Of a DNA stretch of 64,000 bases, positions 40,328-49,838 are shown one piece after another. The notes under the pieces were generated by a model, which saw nothing but the letters and a program-made list of their open reading frames with translations, was not told the origin of the DNA and ran no database searches. The DNA comes from Bartonella vinsonii subsp. arupensis OK-94-513 (lineage in GTDB: Bacteria > Pseudomonadota > Alphaproteobacteria > Rhizobiales > Rhizobiaceae), in contig NZ_JH725037.1 in NCBI RefSeq assembly GCF_000278235.1, forward strand, positions 976,467-1,040,466, in the 5' to 3' direction. Within the stretch, counting starts at the first letter, position 1, and each line of letters opens with the position of its first letter. The translations under genes and the position numbers were made by a program.

Positions 40328-41008
40328 TTAGGAAAGTGAAAGTATTTCAGGAGGAGGAGCGAGAAATTCGCCTGTAATATGATTATCCAAATATTGTGCA
40401 CATCGTTCAATAAGCTCTTTATTACATCCACTAAAAAAGTGGTTAGCACCTTCCAGTATTTCTTGTGTAATGGTGATACCTTTTTGTGTTTTTAGTTTAT
40501 CTACAAGTGTTTGTACATCTTTTGGGGGAGCAACTTTGTCAATACCGCCGTGAATTATAAGCCCAGAAGAAGGACAAGGAGCAAGAAATGAGAAGTCATA
40601 AACATTAGGTTGAGGTGCAACGGATATAAAGCCCTCAATTTCTGGTCGGCGCATTAAAAGCTGCATACCAATCCAAGCACCAAATGAATATCCAGCTACC
40701 CAGCAATTTTTAGAATCAGGATGTTGTGTTTGCACCCAATCGAGTGCAGCTGCGGCATCTGAAAGTTCTCCTATTCCATAATCAAATTCACCTTGGCTGC
40801 GGCCTATACCACGAAAATTAAAACGTAATGTAGTAAAACCGCGTTGTTGGAACATGTAGAAGAGATCATAAACAATTTTATTGTTCATTGTGCCACCAAA
40901 TTGGGGATGAGGATGTAAAATAATCGCAATTGGTGCATTTCTTTGTTGTGAAGGCTGATAACGCCCTTCAAGTCGACCTGCGGGACCATTAAAAATAATT
41001 TCTGGCAT
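40328..41008 (-). CDS. Alpha/beta hydrolase
   Basis: An alpha/beta hydrolase of the dienelactone-hydrolase-like group widespread in Rhizobiales; substrate unknown. With ATG 41008 behind AAGGAGC the protein has 226 residues. The oxyanion region is HPHPQFGGTMNN near residue 30; the nucleophile elbow is GYSFGAWIG near 105 with Ser as nucleophile; the acid is likely Asp in HGGIDKVAPP near 165 and the base His in EGANHFFSG near 195. A longer frame to 41041 lacks a ribosome-binding site. Confidence 0.87.
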   Translation of the reverse strand: MPEIIFNGPAGRLEGRYQPSQQRNAPIAIILHPHPQFGGTMNNKIVYDLFYMFQQRGFTTLRFNFRGIGRSQGEFDYGIGELSDAAAALDWVQTQHPDSKNCWVAGYSFGAWIGMQLLMRRPEIEGFISVAPQPNVYDFSFLAPCPSSGLIIHGGIDKVAPPKDVQTLVDKLKTQKGITITQEILEGANHFFSGCNKELIERCAQYLDNHITGEFLAPPPEILSLS

Positions 41009-41172
41009 TAAATGCTCCTTAAATGCTATAAAGGTCCTCATTGACCTTTGCCGACTTTTACCATAGAATCTCTCAATTTATTAATAGATATTCTTTTTAA
41101 AGTGCATTTTTCAAGAAAATTGCACTATTTTTTTTAAAATCAATTGATATTGCTTAATGATTGCGATGTAAA

Positions 41173-42333
41173 ATGGTTATAAAACGCCGATATTTTGATC
41201 ATAATGCGACAACACCGCTCAAAAAAATGGCGCGAGTAGCATTACTGGAAGCTTTAGAGATATTTGGTAATCCGTCATCTGTTCATACGGAAGGGCGTGC
41301 TGCTAAGGCTTTATTGCAAAAAGCGCGCCGACAAATCGCTGAAAATCTAAACACAAATCCAGATCACGTTGTCTTTACATCTGGCGCAACTGAAGCAGCG
41401 ATGACTTTATTAACGCCCTTTTATAATATGGGAAGCTCTAAAGTTCAATTTTCTCATCTTTACATTGGGGCAACTGAACATCCATCTGTTGCAGAAGGGG
41501 GACGTTTTCCTAAAGAATTGATCAGTACTGTTGCTGTTGATCAGGATGGTCTCATTCAACAAGATAAATTAGTTTCTCTCTTAACGGTTCACGATAAAAT
41601 AAAAGGGCTTCCTCTTGTTGCAATTCAAGCTGCCAATAGTGAAACTGGAGTTGTTCAACAAATAAAAGAAATAGCTGCTATCGTTAGAGATTTCGGAGGA
41701 ATTCTTATTGTCGATTTAACGCAATATATAGACAAAAATTTTGTCCAAATTCATCAGATGGGAGGGGATTTTTTTATATTGTCTGCGCATAAAATTGGTG
41801 GGCCAAAAGGAATTGGTGCTTTTGTTTCATGTGGGAATCTTTTGATGCCATATCCTCTTATTGTGGGGGGAGGGCAAGAAAAAGGTTTGCGTGGAGGAAC
41901 AGAAGCGTTGCCGCTTATTGCTGCTTTTGGAGCTGCAATGGCTGATTGTTTCACACAAGAAGAGAGAGAACAATTAATATTCTTACGCAATAAATTAGAA
42001 GATGGAATACAGAAAGTATCTCGTGATGTTGAGATTTTTGGCAAACGCGTTCAGCGTTTGCCAAACACAACTTATTTCACTGTGCGCAATATAAAAGCTG
42101 AAACTCTGCAAATTGGCTTTGATTTGGCAGGATTTTCTGTATCAGCAGGTTCTGCTTGTTCTTCGGGAAAAGTGAAACAAAGCAAAGTTCTGAAAGAAAT
42201 GGGGCATGATGTCCCTCATGGAGCAATTCGTATTTCAATAGGACGTGGCACAACATCTCAAGATATTGATGATTTTTTATTGTCTTTTTCTCAAATTATT
42301 AGTAATAGAAAGATGCAGAACTTATTCATTTAA
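41173..42333 (+). CDS. Cysteine desulfurase (NifS/IscS class)
   Basis: A PLP enzyme releasing sulfur from cysteine for Fe-S clusters. The 386-residue protein starts YFDHNATTPL and has the PLP lysine in ILSAHKIGGPKGIG near residue 202 and the mobile catalytic Cys in SAGSACSSGKVKQSKVL near 325, which marks class I. It is the first gene of the SUF cluster, 151 bases before sufB, while a class II enzyme (sufS) is encoded later in the same cluster. ATG 41173 is chosen; the frame is open to a TTG at 41161. Confidence 0.93.
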   Translation: MVIKRRYFDHNATTPLKKMARVALLEALEIFGNPSSVHTEGRAAKALLQKARRQIAENLNTNPDHVVFTSGATEAAMTLLTPFYNMGSSKVQFSHLYIGATEHPSVAEGGRFPKELISTVAVDQDGLIQQDKLVSLLTVHDKIKGLPLVAIQAANSETGVVQQIKEIAAIVRDFGGILIVDLTQYIDKNFVQIHQMGGDFFILSAHKIGGPKGIGAFVSCGNLLMPYPLIVGGGQEKGLRGGTEALPLIAAFGAAMADCFTQEEREQLIFLRNKLEDGIQKVSRDVEIFGKRVQRLPNTTYFTVRNIKAETLQIGFDLAGFSVSAGSACSSGKVKQSKVLKEMGHDVPHGAIRISIGRGTTSQDIDDFLLSFSQIISNRKMQNLFI

Positions 42334-42484
42334 TGCTTATAAATTAGAATTATTTTAAAAATCAAATAAGCTTGATTGAAATTTTCCCACTTTGTATATA
42401 GCCTAGAAGACGAATTGCTCACTTTAGTTCTGTGAGGAAACAAGACTTTTACCGGTTCTTGATGCCCAAAAATGGAGAAAATTT

Positions 42485-43996
42485 ATGCCGGCAGTACAAG
42501 AAACAATACGCCAAGTACGCGAAATAGATGTTGATCAATATAAATATGGGTTTGAAACCAATATTGAAACAGATAAAGCCCCAAAAGGTTTAAATGAAGA
42601 TATTATCAGATTTATTTCTGCTAAAAAACATGAACCTGAATGGATGCTGACATGGCGTTTACAAGCTTTTCGTCGTTGGTTAACAATGCAAGAGCCTGAT
42701 TGGGCACGTATTAAATACCCCAAAATTGATTTCCAAGAACTATATTATTATGCTGCTCCGAAAAATCATACAGGACCGAAATCTTTGGATGAAGTGGATC
42801 CTGAGTTGTTGGCGACCTATGAAAAACTTGGTATTCCCCTCAAGGAACAAGAAATTTTGGCAGGGGTAAGAAAACAGTCCGATCCCTCTACTTTTGATGA
42901 TAGTATTTATGCATCAGGACAAGTAGCTGTTGATGCAGTTTTTGATTCTGTTTCTGTTGTAACGACATTTAAAAAAGAGTTGGCACGTGCTGGTGTTATT
43001 TTTTGCTCTATTTCAGAAGCTATTGCTGAACATTCTGCTCTCATTAAGCAATATTTAGGAACGGTTGTGCCTGCTGGTGACAATTATTATGCTGCTTTAA
43101 ATGCAGCTGTTTTTACAGATGGTTCCTTTGTTTATATTCCCAAAGGAGTTCGTTGTCCTATGGAGCTTTCAACCTATTTTAGGATTAATGAACGCAATAC
43201 AGGTCAGTTTGAACGAACATTAATTATTGCAGATGAAGATTCTTATGTTTCTTATCTTGAGGGATGCACAGCTCCCCAACGTGATGAAAACCAACTGCAC
43301 GCTGCTGTTGTGGAACTTGTTGCCCTCAAAAATGCAGAAATTAAATATTCTACAGTACAAAATTGGTATCCTGGCGATAAAGATGGTAAAGGTGGAATTT
43401 ACAATTTTGTAACAAAGCGTGGAGATTGTCGAGGCGATAACGCTAAAATTTCATGGACACAAGTCGAGACGGGTTCTGCAATTACTTGGAAATATCCATC
43501 TTGCTTATTGCGTGGTGATAATTCGCGTGGAGAATTTTATTCTATTGCTGTTGCAAATGGTTATCAGCAAATCGATTCCGGAACAAAAATGATTCATTTG
43601 GGGAAAAACACATCAAGTCGTATTGTTTCAAAAGGCATTTCTGCTGGTTTTTCAAACAATACCTATCGGGGGCAGGTGACAGCACATCGAAAGGCGCAAA
43701 ATGCACGCAATTTTACACAATGTGATAGTTTATTAATTGGTAATGATTGTGGTGCCCATACCGTACCTTATATTGAAGCAAAAAATGCGACAGCTCAATT
43801 TGAACACGAGGCAACAACATCAAAAATTTCTGATGATCAACTTTTTTATGTTATGCAGCGAGGAATTCCTGAAGAAGAAGCTATCGCACTCATTGTGAAT
43901 GGTTTTGTAAAAGAAGTGATTCAAAAACTTCCGATGGAATTTGCTGTTGAAGCACAAAAACTTATTGGCATCAGCCTTGAAGGTAGTGTGGGATAA
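42485..43996 (+). CDS. sufB: Fe-S cluster assembly scaffold SufB
   Basis: Core of the SufBC2D scaffold on which clusters are built. The 503-residue protein matches the family full length, with an N-terminal region ([17 protein letters not shown] near residue 40) and the beta-helix core. Conserved elements near the C-terminus include [18 protein letters not shown], the cysteine in [10 protein letters not shown] (acceptor region) and [16 protein letters not shown]. Followed after 52 bases by sufC. Confidence 0.97.
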   Translation: MPAVQETIRQVREIDVDQYKYGFETNIETDKAPKGLNEDIIRFISAKKHEPEWMLTWRLQAFRRWLTMQEPDWARIKYPKIDFQELYYYAAPKNHTGPKSLDEVDPELLATYEKLGIPLKEQEILAGVRKQSDPSTFDDSIYASGQVAVDAVFDSVSVVTTFKKELARAGVIFCSISEAIAEHSALIKQYLGTVVPAGDNYYAALNAAVFTDGSFVYIPKGVRCPMELSTYFRINERNTGQFERTLIIADEDSYVSYLEGCTAPQRDENQLHAAVVELVALKNAEIKYSTVQNWYPGDKDGKGGIYNFVTKRGDCRGDNAKISWTQVETGSAITWKYPSCLLRGDNSRGEFYSIAVANGYQQIDSGTKMIHLGKNTSSRIVSKGISAGFSNNTYRGQVTAHRKAQNARNFTQCDSLLIGNDCGAHTVPYIEAKNATAQFEHEATTSKISDDQLFYVMQRGIPEEEAIALIVNGFVKEVIQKLPMEFAVEAQKLIGISLEGSVG

Positions 43997-44048
43997 TTTT
44001 TAGGTAAAGAGCACTCTTGAAGTAAAAGAGCCGGAACAGGATTAAATT

Positions 44049-44804
44049 ATGTTAGAGATAAAAAATTTGCGCGCCCGTATTGCTGGGACCGATACAGAAG
44101 TTATTCGCGGTTTAAACTTGACTGTTCATGATGGTGAAGTTGCTGCTATCATGGGACAAAATGGAGCTGGAAAATCAACTTTGTCTTATATACTTGCTGG
44201 TCGTGATGATTATGAAGTGATAGAAGGTGATATTCTTTATAATGGACAATCTCTTTTAGAAATGGATCCAGCAGAACGTGCTACATATGGTGTTTTTCTT
44301 GCATTTCAATATCCAATGGAAATACCTGGAGTGGCAACAATGGAGTTTTTAAAAGTTGCGATGAATTCTCAACGCAAAGCACGTGGTGATGAAGAGCTTA
44401 AAATTCCTGAATTTATAAAATATGTTAAAGAAACTTCTTCAAAACTTGAAATAGATATGAACATGTTAAAACGACCATTGAATGTAGGTTTTTCAGGTGG
44501 AGAAAAAAAACGTGCTGAAATTTTACAAATGGCGCTTCTTGAACCTCAACTTTGCATCTTAGATGAAACAGATTCCGGCTTAGATATTGATGCGTTAAAA
44601 ATTGTTGCAGATGGTGTTAATAAACTTCGGGATTCAAAGCGTTCATTTTTGGTTATTACCCATTATCAACGCCTGCTTAATTATATTGTTCCTGATACGG
44701 TACATGTTCTTTATAAAGGACGAATTATTAAAAGCGGAGATAAATCATTAGCGCTTTATTTAGAACAAAATGGATATGCTGACCTGATTAGTGAAGCGGC
44801 TTGA
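44049..44804 (+). CDS. sufC: Fe-S cluster assembly ATPase SufC
   Basis: ABC-type ATPase that drives conformational change of the SufBD scaffold; not a transporter. The 251-residue protein has Walker A GQNGAGKSTLSYIL near residue 36, the Q-loop FLAFQYPMEIPGV, signature FSGGEKKRAEILQM near 151, Walker B LCILDETDSGLDIDAL and switch His in VITHYQRLL. The sequence ends with an overlap into the upstream region of sufD. Confidence 0.97.
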   Translation: MLEIKNLRARIAGTDTEVIRGLNLTVHDGEVAAIMGQNGAGKSTLSYILAGRDDYEVIEGDILYNGQSLLEMDPAERATYGVFLAFQYPMEIPGVATMEFLKVAMNSQRKARGDEELKIPEFIKYVKETSSKLEIDMNMLKRPLNVGFSGGEKKRAEILQMALLEPQLCILDETDSGLDIDALKIVADGVNKLRDSKRSFLVITHYQRLLNYIVPDTVHVLYKGRIIKSGDKSLALYLEQNGYADLISEAA

Positions 44805-44815
44805 GATCATTGAAT

Positions 44816-46078
44816 ATGAATAGACAGCAAGAATTGTTAGCAGTTGAAAAAGATATACTCAATAATTTTAACCAATGTATAAGCAGTTTACCTGGCGATA
44901 GTGGTGTGCGAGCAGTTCGCAAAAAAGCTATTGAACTGTTTCAAAAAACAGGGCTTCCTTCACGTAAAATTGAAAGTTGGCATTATACGAATTTGCGCAC
45001 GTTACTGAAATCTGTTAGTGGTTTATCAGAAATAAATGATGAGCAATTTGTTGAAGCATTACTTTCAGAAAGTACTATCTTTTCTATTAAAAATGGAAAA
45101 ACTGTTATACAGCCAAAGATAACAAATATTACGGTAAAACGTCTTGCCGATGCATTAAAAGAAAATTCTGTAAAGATAGACCAAATTATTTCTAATGAAG
45201 ATTTTGTTGGGCAATTAAATACAGCTTTTGTTACTGATGGTTGGCTTTTTCATATTCCTGAAAATACAAAATTAAATGTTCCCATTGAATTACAAAATAT
45301 TCAAATGGGTGGACAATCTCATATTTTTTCAGACATAAAAATTGAGAAAAACTGTCAAGTCATGTTTGTTGAACATCAGATTGGCAATGATAAAAATACC
45401 TTTGTTAGTTCGATATCTTCATTACATGTTGCTCCTTATAGCGATGTTACATGGATCATTATTCAAAATCGTGGTTTTAATTCCACGCAGTTTGGCCGAT
45501 TTCATGCTGTTCTTGGTCAAGGAGCAAAATTATCACTCTATGTGATTAATATAGGGAGTCAACTTAATCGTCAAGAAATTGATGTTGAGTTACAAGGAGA
45601 GGAAGCTGATTTTCAATTGCGAGTCATAAATTTATTATCAGGACAAACACATAGCGATCTTACGATGACTGTTCGTCACGTTGAAGAAAAATCAACCTCA
45701 ACAGAAATTATACGCAATGTGGTTACAGATAAGGCAGTTGGTGTTTTCCAAGGAATGATAGCTGTTGCTCAAAAAGCTCAAAAAACAGATGCACGCATGG
45801 CCTGTAATAGCCTCATACTTTCAGATGAAGCAGAATTTAATGCAAAGCCTGAATTAGAAATTTTTGCTGATGATGTTGCGTGTGGTCATGGTGCGACAGT
45901 TGCTAATATTAATTATGATCATCTTTTTTATCTCATGGCACGCGGTATTCCTTTTAAAGTCGCTCGTGCACTTTTAATTAAAGGATTTGTCTTCGAGCTT
46001 ATTGAGGACATCAAACAAAATGATATTCACACTATTTTGGAAAATATTATTAGCAGATGGTTAGAAAAAAATGTTTAA
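44816..46078 (+). CDS. sufD: Fe-S cluster assembly protein SufD
   Basis: Partner of SufB in the scaffold. With ATG 44816 the protein has 420 residues. The N-terminus contains the family block FQKTGLPSRKIESWHYTNLR near residue 45; the C-terminal beta-helix includes LSDEAEFNAKPELEIFADDV and CGHGATVANINYDHLFYLM with the conserved His used in cluster formation. The alternative start at 44801 (TTG) would overlap sufC; the ATG leaves an 11-base gap. Sequence is more divergent than SufB, as usual. Confidence 0.95.
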   Translation: MNRQQELLAVEKDILNNFNQCISSLPGDSGVRAVRKKAIELFQKTGLPSRKIESWHYTNLRTLLKSVSGLSEINDEQFVEALLSESTIFSIKNGKTVIQPKITNITVKRLADALKENSVKIDQIISNEDFVGQLNTAFVTDGWLFHIPENTKLNVPIELQNIQMGGQSHIFSDIKIEKNCQVMFVEHQIGNDKNTFVSSISSLHVAPYSDVTWIIIQNRGFNSTQFGRFHAVLGQGAKLSLYVINIGSQLNRQEIDVELQGEEADFQLRVINLLSGQTHSDLTMTVRHVEEKSTSTEIIRNVVTDKAVGVFQGMIAVAQKAQKTDARMACNSLILSDEAEFNAKPELEIFADDVACGHGATVANINYDHLFYLMARGIPFKVARALLIKGFVFELIEDIKQNDIHTILENIISRWLEKNV

Positions 46079-46087
46079 GGTAAAAAA

Positions 46088-47332
46088 ATGGGAAGTGACG
46101 TACAAACATTAGGATATGATGTAGAAAAAATTCGGCGTGATTTTCCTCTTTTACACCATCAAGTTTATGGAAAGAGGTTAGTTTATCTTGATAATGGTGC
46201 CTCTGCTCAAAAACCACAATCAGTGCTTAATGCAATGGATAATTTCTATCAATGTAATTATGCCAATGTGCATAGAGGAATGTATTTTTTAGCAAATGCG
46301 GCAACACAATCTTATGAAAATGCCCGTGAAACAGTTCGTGCTTTTTTAAATGCTCAAACAGCTGAGGAAATTGTTTTTACGAAAAATGCAACTGAAGCTA
46401 TTAATGCTGTTGCTTATGGTTGGGCTATGTCCAAGTTAAAAGAAGGAGATGAAATTGTCCTTACCATTATGGAGCATCATTCAAATATTATTCCTTGGCA
46501 TTTTCTTCGTGAACGAAAAGGTATAAAACTCATTTTTGTCCCCATTGATGACAAAGGTATTTTACATATTGAAGATTTCCAAAAAGCTTTAAGTGATCGA
46601 ACAAAACTGATTGCTATTACGCATATGTCTAATATATTAGGGACTGTACCTCCTGTTAAAGAGATTGTTAAGTTAGCACATCAAAATGCTATTCCTGTTC
46701 TTGTTGATGGTTCTCAAGGTGCTGTGCACTTAACAGTTGACGTGCAAAGTCTTGATTGTGACTGGTATGTTTTTACGGGGCATAAGCTTTATGGTCCCAC
46801 AGGCATTGGTGTTCTTTATGGTAAAAAACATCGACTAGAAGAAATGCTTCCTTTTCAAGGAGGAGGGGAAATGGTCGAGTATGTGACAACTGATAAGGTT
46901 TCTTATAATGCTCCTCCCTACCGCTTTGAAGCGGGAACACCTCCCATAGTTCAAGCTGTTGGATTGGCTGCAGCCATTCATTATATGCAAGAAAAAGACA
47001 GGAATGCTATTTATGCACATGAAAAAGCATTGTTAGCCTATGCACATGAAAAGCTTGAAACGGTTGAAACATTACGGATTTATGGTCACTCTCCCAATAA
47101 AGGGGCTATTCTATCATTTACAATTGAAGGTATTCATGCACATGATATTGCTATGTTTATTGATAGAAAAGGGGTCGCTATACGCGCGGGGACACATTGT
47201 GCGCAGCCTTTATTACAACGCTTTGGTTTAACATCTATTTGTCGTGTATCGCTTGCTATGTATAATACCCATGAGGATATTGATCAATTAGTGGACGCAT
47301 TAAGAGAAACAAGGACATTTTTTAATGGCTGA
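46088..47332 (+). CDS. sufS: Cysteine desulfurase SufS (class II)
   Basis: Sulfur donor for the SUF scaffold. The 414-residue PLP enzyme begins near VEKIRRDFPLLHHQVYGKRL and has the PLP lysine in FTGHKLYGPTGIGVLYG near residue 231 and the catalytic Cys in IRAGTHCAQPLLQRF near 370, inside the short loop typical of class II. Class II enzymes normally need a SufE/SufU partner; neither is encoded here. It overlaps the sufT-like gene by eight bases. Confidence 0.96.
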   Translation: MGSDVQTLGYDVEKIRRDFPLLHHQVYGKRLVYLDNGASAQKPQSVLNAMDNFYQCNYANVHRGMYFLANAATQSYENARETVRAFLNAQTAEEIVFTKNATEAINAVAYGWAMSKLKEGDEIVLTIMEHHSNIIPWHFLRERKGIKLIFVPIDDKGILHIEDFQKALSDRTKLIAITHMSNILGTVPPVKEIVKLAHQNAIPVLVDGSQGAVHLTVDVQSLDCDWYVFTGHKLYGPTGIGVLYGKKHRLEEMLPFQGGGEMVEYVTTDKVSYNAPPYRFEAGTPPIVQAVGLAAAIHYMQEKDRNAIYAHEKALLAYAHEKLETVETLRIYGHSPNKGAILSFTIEGIHAHDIAMFIDRKGVAIRAGTHCAQPLLQRFGLTSICRVSLAMYNTHEDIDQLVDALRETRTFFNG

Positions 47333-47726
47333 ATCAATTGAAGAGTGTCATTCTACGGAATCTGATGAGACTGTAAGCAAAAATAAAAAATCTCACATAT
47401 CAGCAATTCCAGCAGACGAAATTGATCGTATGACGAATGATATTATTGCCGCTCTTAAAACAGTTTATGATCCAGAAATTCCTGCTGATATTTATGAGCT
47501 CGGATTGATTTATCGTATTGATATTGAAGATGATCGTTCAGTAAAAATTGAAATGACACTTACAGCACCAGGCTGTCCTGTTGCCGGTGAAATGCCTGGT
47601 TGGGTGGAAAATGCTGTAAGTGCAGTTGAAGGTGTTTCGCATGTCGAAGTTACTATGACTTTTGATCCACCATGGACACCTGATTGTATGTCAGAAGAAG
47701 CGCAAATTGCTGTTGGATGGTACTAA
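47325..47726 (+). CDS. sufT: SUF system assembly protein, MIP18/DUF59 family (SufT-like)
   Basis: A 133-residue protein of the DUF59/MIP18 family involved in Fe-S maturation. After a variable, polar 35-residue N-terminus comes the domain core: TVYDPEIPADIYELGLIYRI (residues 47-66), then TLTAPGCPVAGEMPGW with the conserved Cys, and VTMTFDPPWTPDCMSEEAQ. Its position as the last gene of the SUF operon, overlapping sufS, supports the role. No sufA/erpA-type carrier follows. Confidence 0.9.
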   Translation: MAESIEECHSTESDETVSKNKKSHISAIPADEIDRMTNDIIAALKTVYDPEIPADIYELGLIYRIDIEDDRSVKIEMTLTAPGCPVAGEMPGWVENAVSAVEGVSHVEVTMTFDPPWTPDCMSEEAQIAVGWY

Positions 47727-47748
47727 ATACTTTAAGGAGTTTGGTTTA

Positions 47749-47767
47749 GCTCACTCAATAAGTGAGC
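47749..47767 (+). terminator. Hairpin after the SUF operon
   Basis: Seven-pair stem (GCTCACT/AGTGAGC) with a five-base loop, 22 bases after the sufT-like stop. A loose T-rich stretch (GTTTACTTTTT) follows. Likely the operon terminator, though the T-tract is not directly adjacent. Confidence 0.5.
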
Positions 47768-47806
47768 ATGTTTACTTTTTGCAAGCATTTAAACTGAGAA
47801 CATCAA

Positions 47807-48132
47807 ATGGGGTATCGTAAACGAAAATTAGAACTTACTTGGATCGGAAAAGAAAGACGTCCAAAACTCGAACCTCGTATTTTATTGGAAGATCTTGAGA
47901 AATCTTATCATGCAGCGCATCAAGTATCCGCTCAGGATATTTTTGATAATAAACTCGTTTTTGGTGATAATTTGCTTGCTCTCAAAGCGCTTGAATAAGA
48001 ATATATGGAAAGGTGAAATGTATCTATATCGATCCACCTTATAATACAGGCAATGCATTCGAACATTATAAAGATGGTTTAGAACATTCCATATGGCTAA
48101 GAGGAACTACGGAAAAATGCACATTTCCATAG
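47807..48132 (+). pseudogene. Remnant of a type III-like DNA methyltransferase gene (mod)
   Basis: The first 63 residues (MGYRKRKLELTWIGKERRPK to VFGDNLLALKALE) match the N-terminus of site-specific DNA-methyltransferases of the type III Mod/adenine-specific family. A TAA at 47996 (probably a former CAA) breaks it. One base is missing near 48006, after which the frame resumes with VKCIYIDPPYNTGNAFEHY, carrying the catalytic DPPY motif and the usual HSIWL block. Similarity ends near 48100, followed by an unrelated tail and TAG at 48130. The rest of the enzyme and any partner res gene are gone. Confidence 0.85.
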
Positions 48133-48150
48133 CTCATCACGACTTTAAGT

Positions 48151-48675
48151 TTATTCTTCGATAATACCACATGCCAAACGCGCACCACCTCCGCCAAGCG
48201 GTAATGGGTTATCTGAATGGTTATCTCCTCCTAAATGAATTATCAATGAGCGCCCTTTAATCTCTGAAAGTTTTTTAATACGTGGGGCGAGAATGCTCAT
48301 TGTTGATCGTCCTTTATCATCAACATAAAGGGCAGGTAAATCACCCAAGTGACCATTAATATTATAAGGTCCAAGATGCTTATCCGTATGACGTGGATCA
48401 TAATGTCCACCTGCTGCACCACCAATTACACCATCTTTCGTATCACATGAAGGATTTACATGCACATGAAAACCGTGTAAACCTTCGGGTAGGGTGGATA
48501 AATTTGGCACAAAAATTAAACCATATGTGTTTTCTTCAATTTCAATTGTACCAATAGATTTTTTGTTATTATTTTCTAGCTCATAAATTTTCACCTGCAT
48601 AGATTCTGCTAATACAGTAGTGTTATTAGATAAAAATGTTACTGAAGCTAAAAAGAAAAAGAAAATTTTATTCAT
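48151..48675 (-). CDS. sodC: Superoxide dismutase [Cu-Zn]
   Basis: A periplasmic enzyme that dismutates superoxide and protects against host oxidative burst. With ATG 48675 behind a strong AAGGAGGTG site the protein has 174 residues and a signal peptide (about 1-24). Metal ligands are visible: His-x-His in HGFHVHVNPSCD, the zinc loop GGHYDP and HLGPYNINGHLGDLP, and the last copper His in IIHLGGDNHSDNP. Cys in NPSCD and RLACGII form the usual disulfide. Frame extension to 48738 is not used. Confidence 0.95.
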   Translation of the reverse strand: MNKIFFFFLASVTFLSNNTTVLAESMQVKIYELENNNKKSIGTIEIEENTYGLIFVPNLSTLPEGLHGFHVHVNPSCDTKDGVIGGAAGGHYDPRHTDKHLGPYNINGHLGDLPALYVDDKGRSTMSILAPRIKKLSEIKGRSLIIHLGGDNHSDNPLPLGGGGARLACGIIEE

Positions 48676-49010
48676 GTAGCACCTCCTTACACTTATTTTA
48701 AATAAATTTTTGTTACTAAAATATAAAATAAATATCATAATGATAAAAACATTTTCTACATATATGTAATTTTATGCTTACCTTAAATTTGATAAATCAT
48801 AGTTTCTTAGAAAATTATAAACTCAAAATAATTCTCTTTACACATCTTTCAGCATATCTAAAACGCTCTCCCCTATCAAATGAATATACAGATTTTATAG
48901 ACATTTTACCTACATTTTTTAGGAGATGTTTCTAAAGAAGTTTTCATAAACTCAAGATGTATAACTTGTTAATTATTTTTTATAAAAATTTTATTTATTA
49001 TGAAATTTAA
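48676..49010. other. Intergenic region upstream of sodC
   Basis: 335 AT-rich bases between sodC and the next minus-strand gene, with no ORF worth calling. The sodC promoter is expected here; nothing stands out as an operator. Confidence 0.5.
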
Positions 49011-49322
49011 CTATCGTAATGTACATTTGCCTTCAATAAAGGTACAAAATATACCAATCAGAATTCCCATTATTAATCCGATCATTGCACCAATTATCGC
49101 TCCAGTGCAAAATGCTACACTTATACCCATTGTGATAATTGGACCAAATCCTGGTAGGGCAATATAACCATAAGCCGCGAGAATTGCTGCAATGGCTCCT
49201 GATACACTGCCATTTAAACTTCCAATAAAAGAAGGCTCTTTAAGAGAATAATAGATTTTTTTTAAAAAAAATCTCTGAGGGTTGTTAGAAACAACATTTC
49301 TATGAATTTTAAAATGAATCAT
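49011..49322 (-). CDS. Small glycine-zipper membrane protein
   Basis: A 103-residue protein of unknown function. After about 30 polar residues it is almost wholly hydrophobic: residues 33-95 contain two or three membrane segments rich in Gly and Ala with GxxxG-like spacing (GAIIGAMIGLIMGILIG). The stretch YIALPGFGPIITMG resembles the glycine-rich hairpins of stress-protein families with IPGxGP motifs, but I would not assign it to a family. The start overlaps the end of the upstream gene by 14 bases, so the two are coupled. Confidence 0.55.
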   Translation of the reverse strand: MIHFKIHRNVVSNNPQRFFLKKIYYSLKEPSFIGSLNGSVSGAIAAILAAYGYIALPGFGPIITMGISVAFCTGAIIGAMIGLIMGILIGIFCTFIEGKCTLR

Positions 49323-49659
49323 ATTTTTTTCTTTTATTTTGAACGCTCACTGTTCCAGAATAATCTACTGATACAAGAAAATAGTATTTTTTAAATTCTG
49401 CTAGAGCGCGCCAAATCCCTTTATCATCTAAACGCAATCGTTTAATATCTCTGAAACCATTTTGCATGAGACAGTTTTTAATTTGCGAAGCAGTAAATGA
49501 ATTTTGTCCTGGTTTAGTAAGATCTTTGGTAAAACTATACACAGAAGATTGACAATAGGGGGCATAAATAATCTTACTTATTGACGCTGTAACTATAGAT
49601 GAAAGACATATAATCGCTATAAAAAAAATACTTAATTTTAGGCTTTTACTTAATCTCAT
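49309..49659 (-). CDS. Small exported protein with PepSY-like C-terminal half
   Basis: A 116-residue protein with an N-terminal signal or anchor helix (about residues 8-26). Its C-terminal half, IKNCLMQNGFRDIKRLRLDD then WRALAEFKKYYFLVSVDYSG, has the alternating pattern of a PepSY domain as found in small alphaproteobacterial periplasmic proteins. Two Cys (35 and 62) could form a disulfide. It overlaps the downstream membrane protein gene by 14 bases, suggesting a two-gene unit. Function unknown. Confidence 0.6.
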   Translation of the reverse strand: MRLSKSLKLSIFFIAIICLSSIVTASISKIIYAPYCQSSVYSFTKDLTKPGQNSFTASQIKNCLMQNGFRDIKRLRLDDKGIWRALAEFKKYYFLVSVDYSGTVSVQNKRKKYDSF

Positions 49660-49838
49660 CTTGTCATCACCTGTTAAAACAATATTCTATTAAACCTTTG
49701 TATTGCTAACAGGTTCCCAAGACTATTTTATTTTCAATATTATGCTTAATGACGTAAATTTTAAATTATGGTGATGAACTGAAATCGTTTTTTCCGCCGT
49801 TGTTTATTGTTTTATTTCATCAGCATCATTTTGTTATA

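Noticed and set aside
40252-40449. 65-residue minus-strand frame overlapping the alpha/beta hydrolase end
   Set aside because: It overlaps the hydrolase in another frame, and its lysine/phenylalanine/tyrosine-rich composition is that of AT-rich noncoding DNA.
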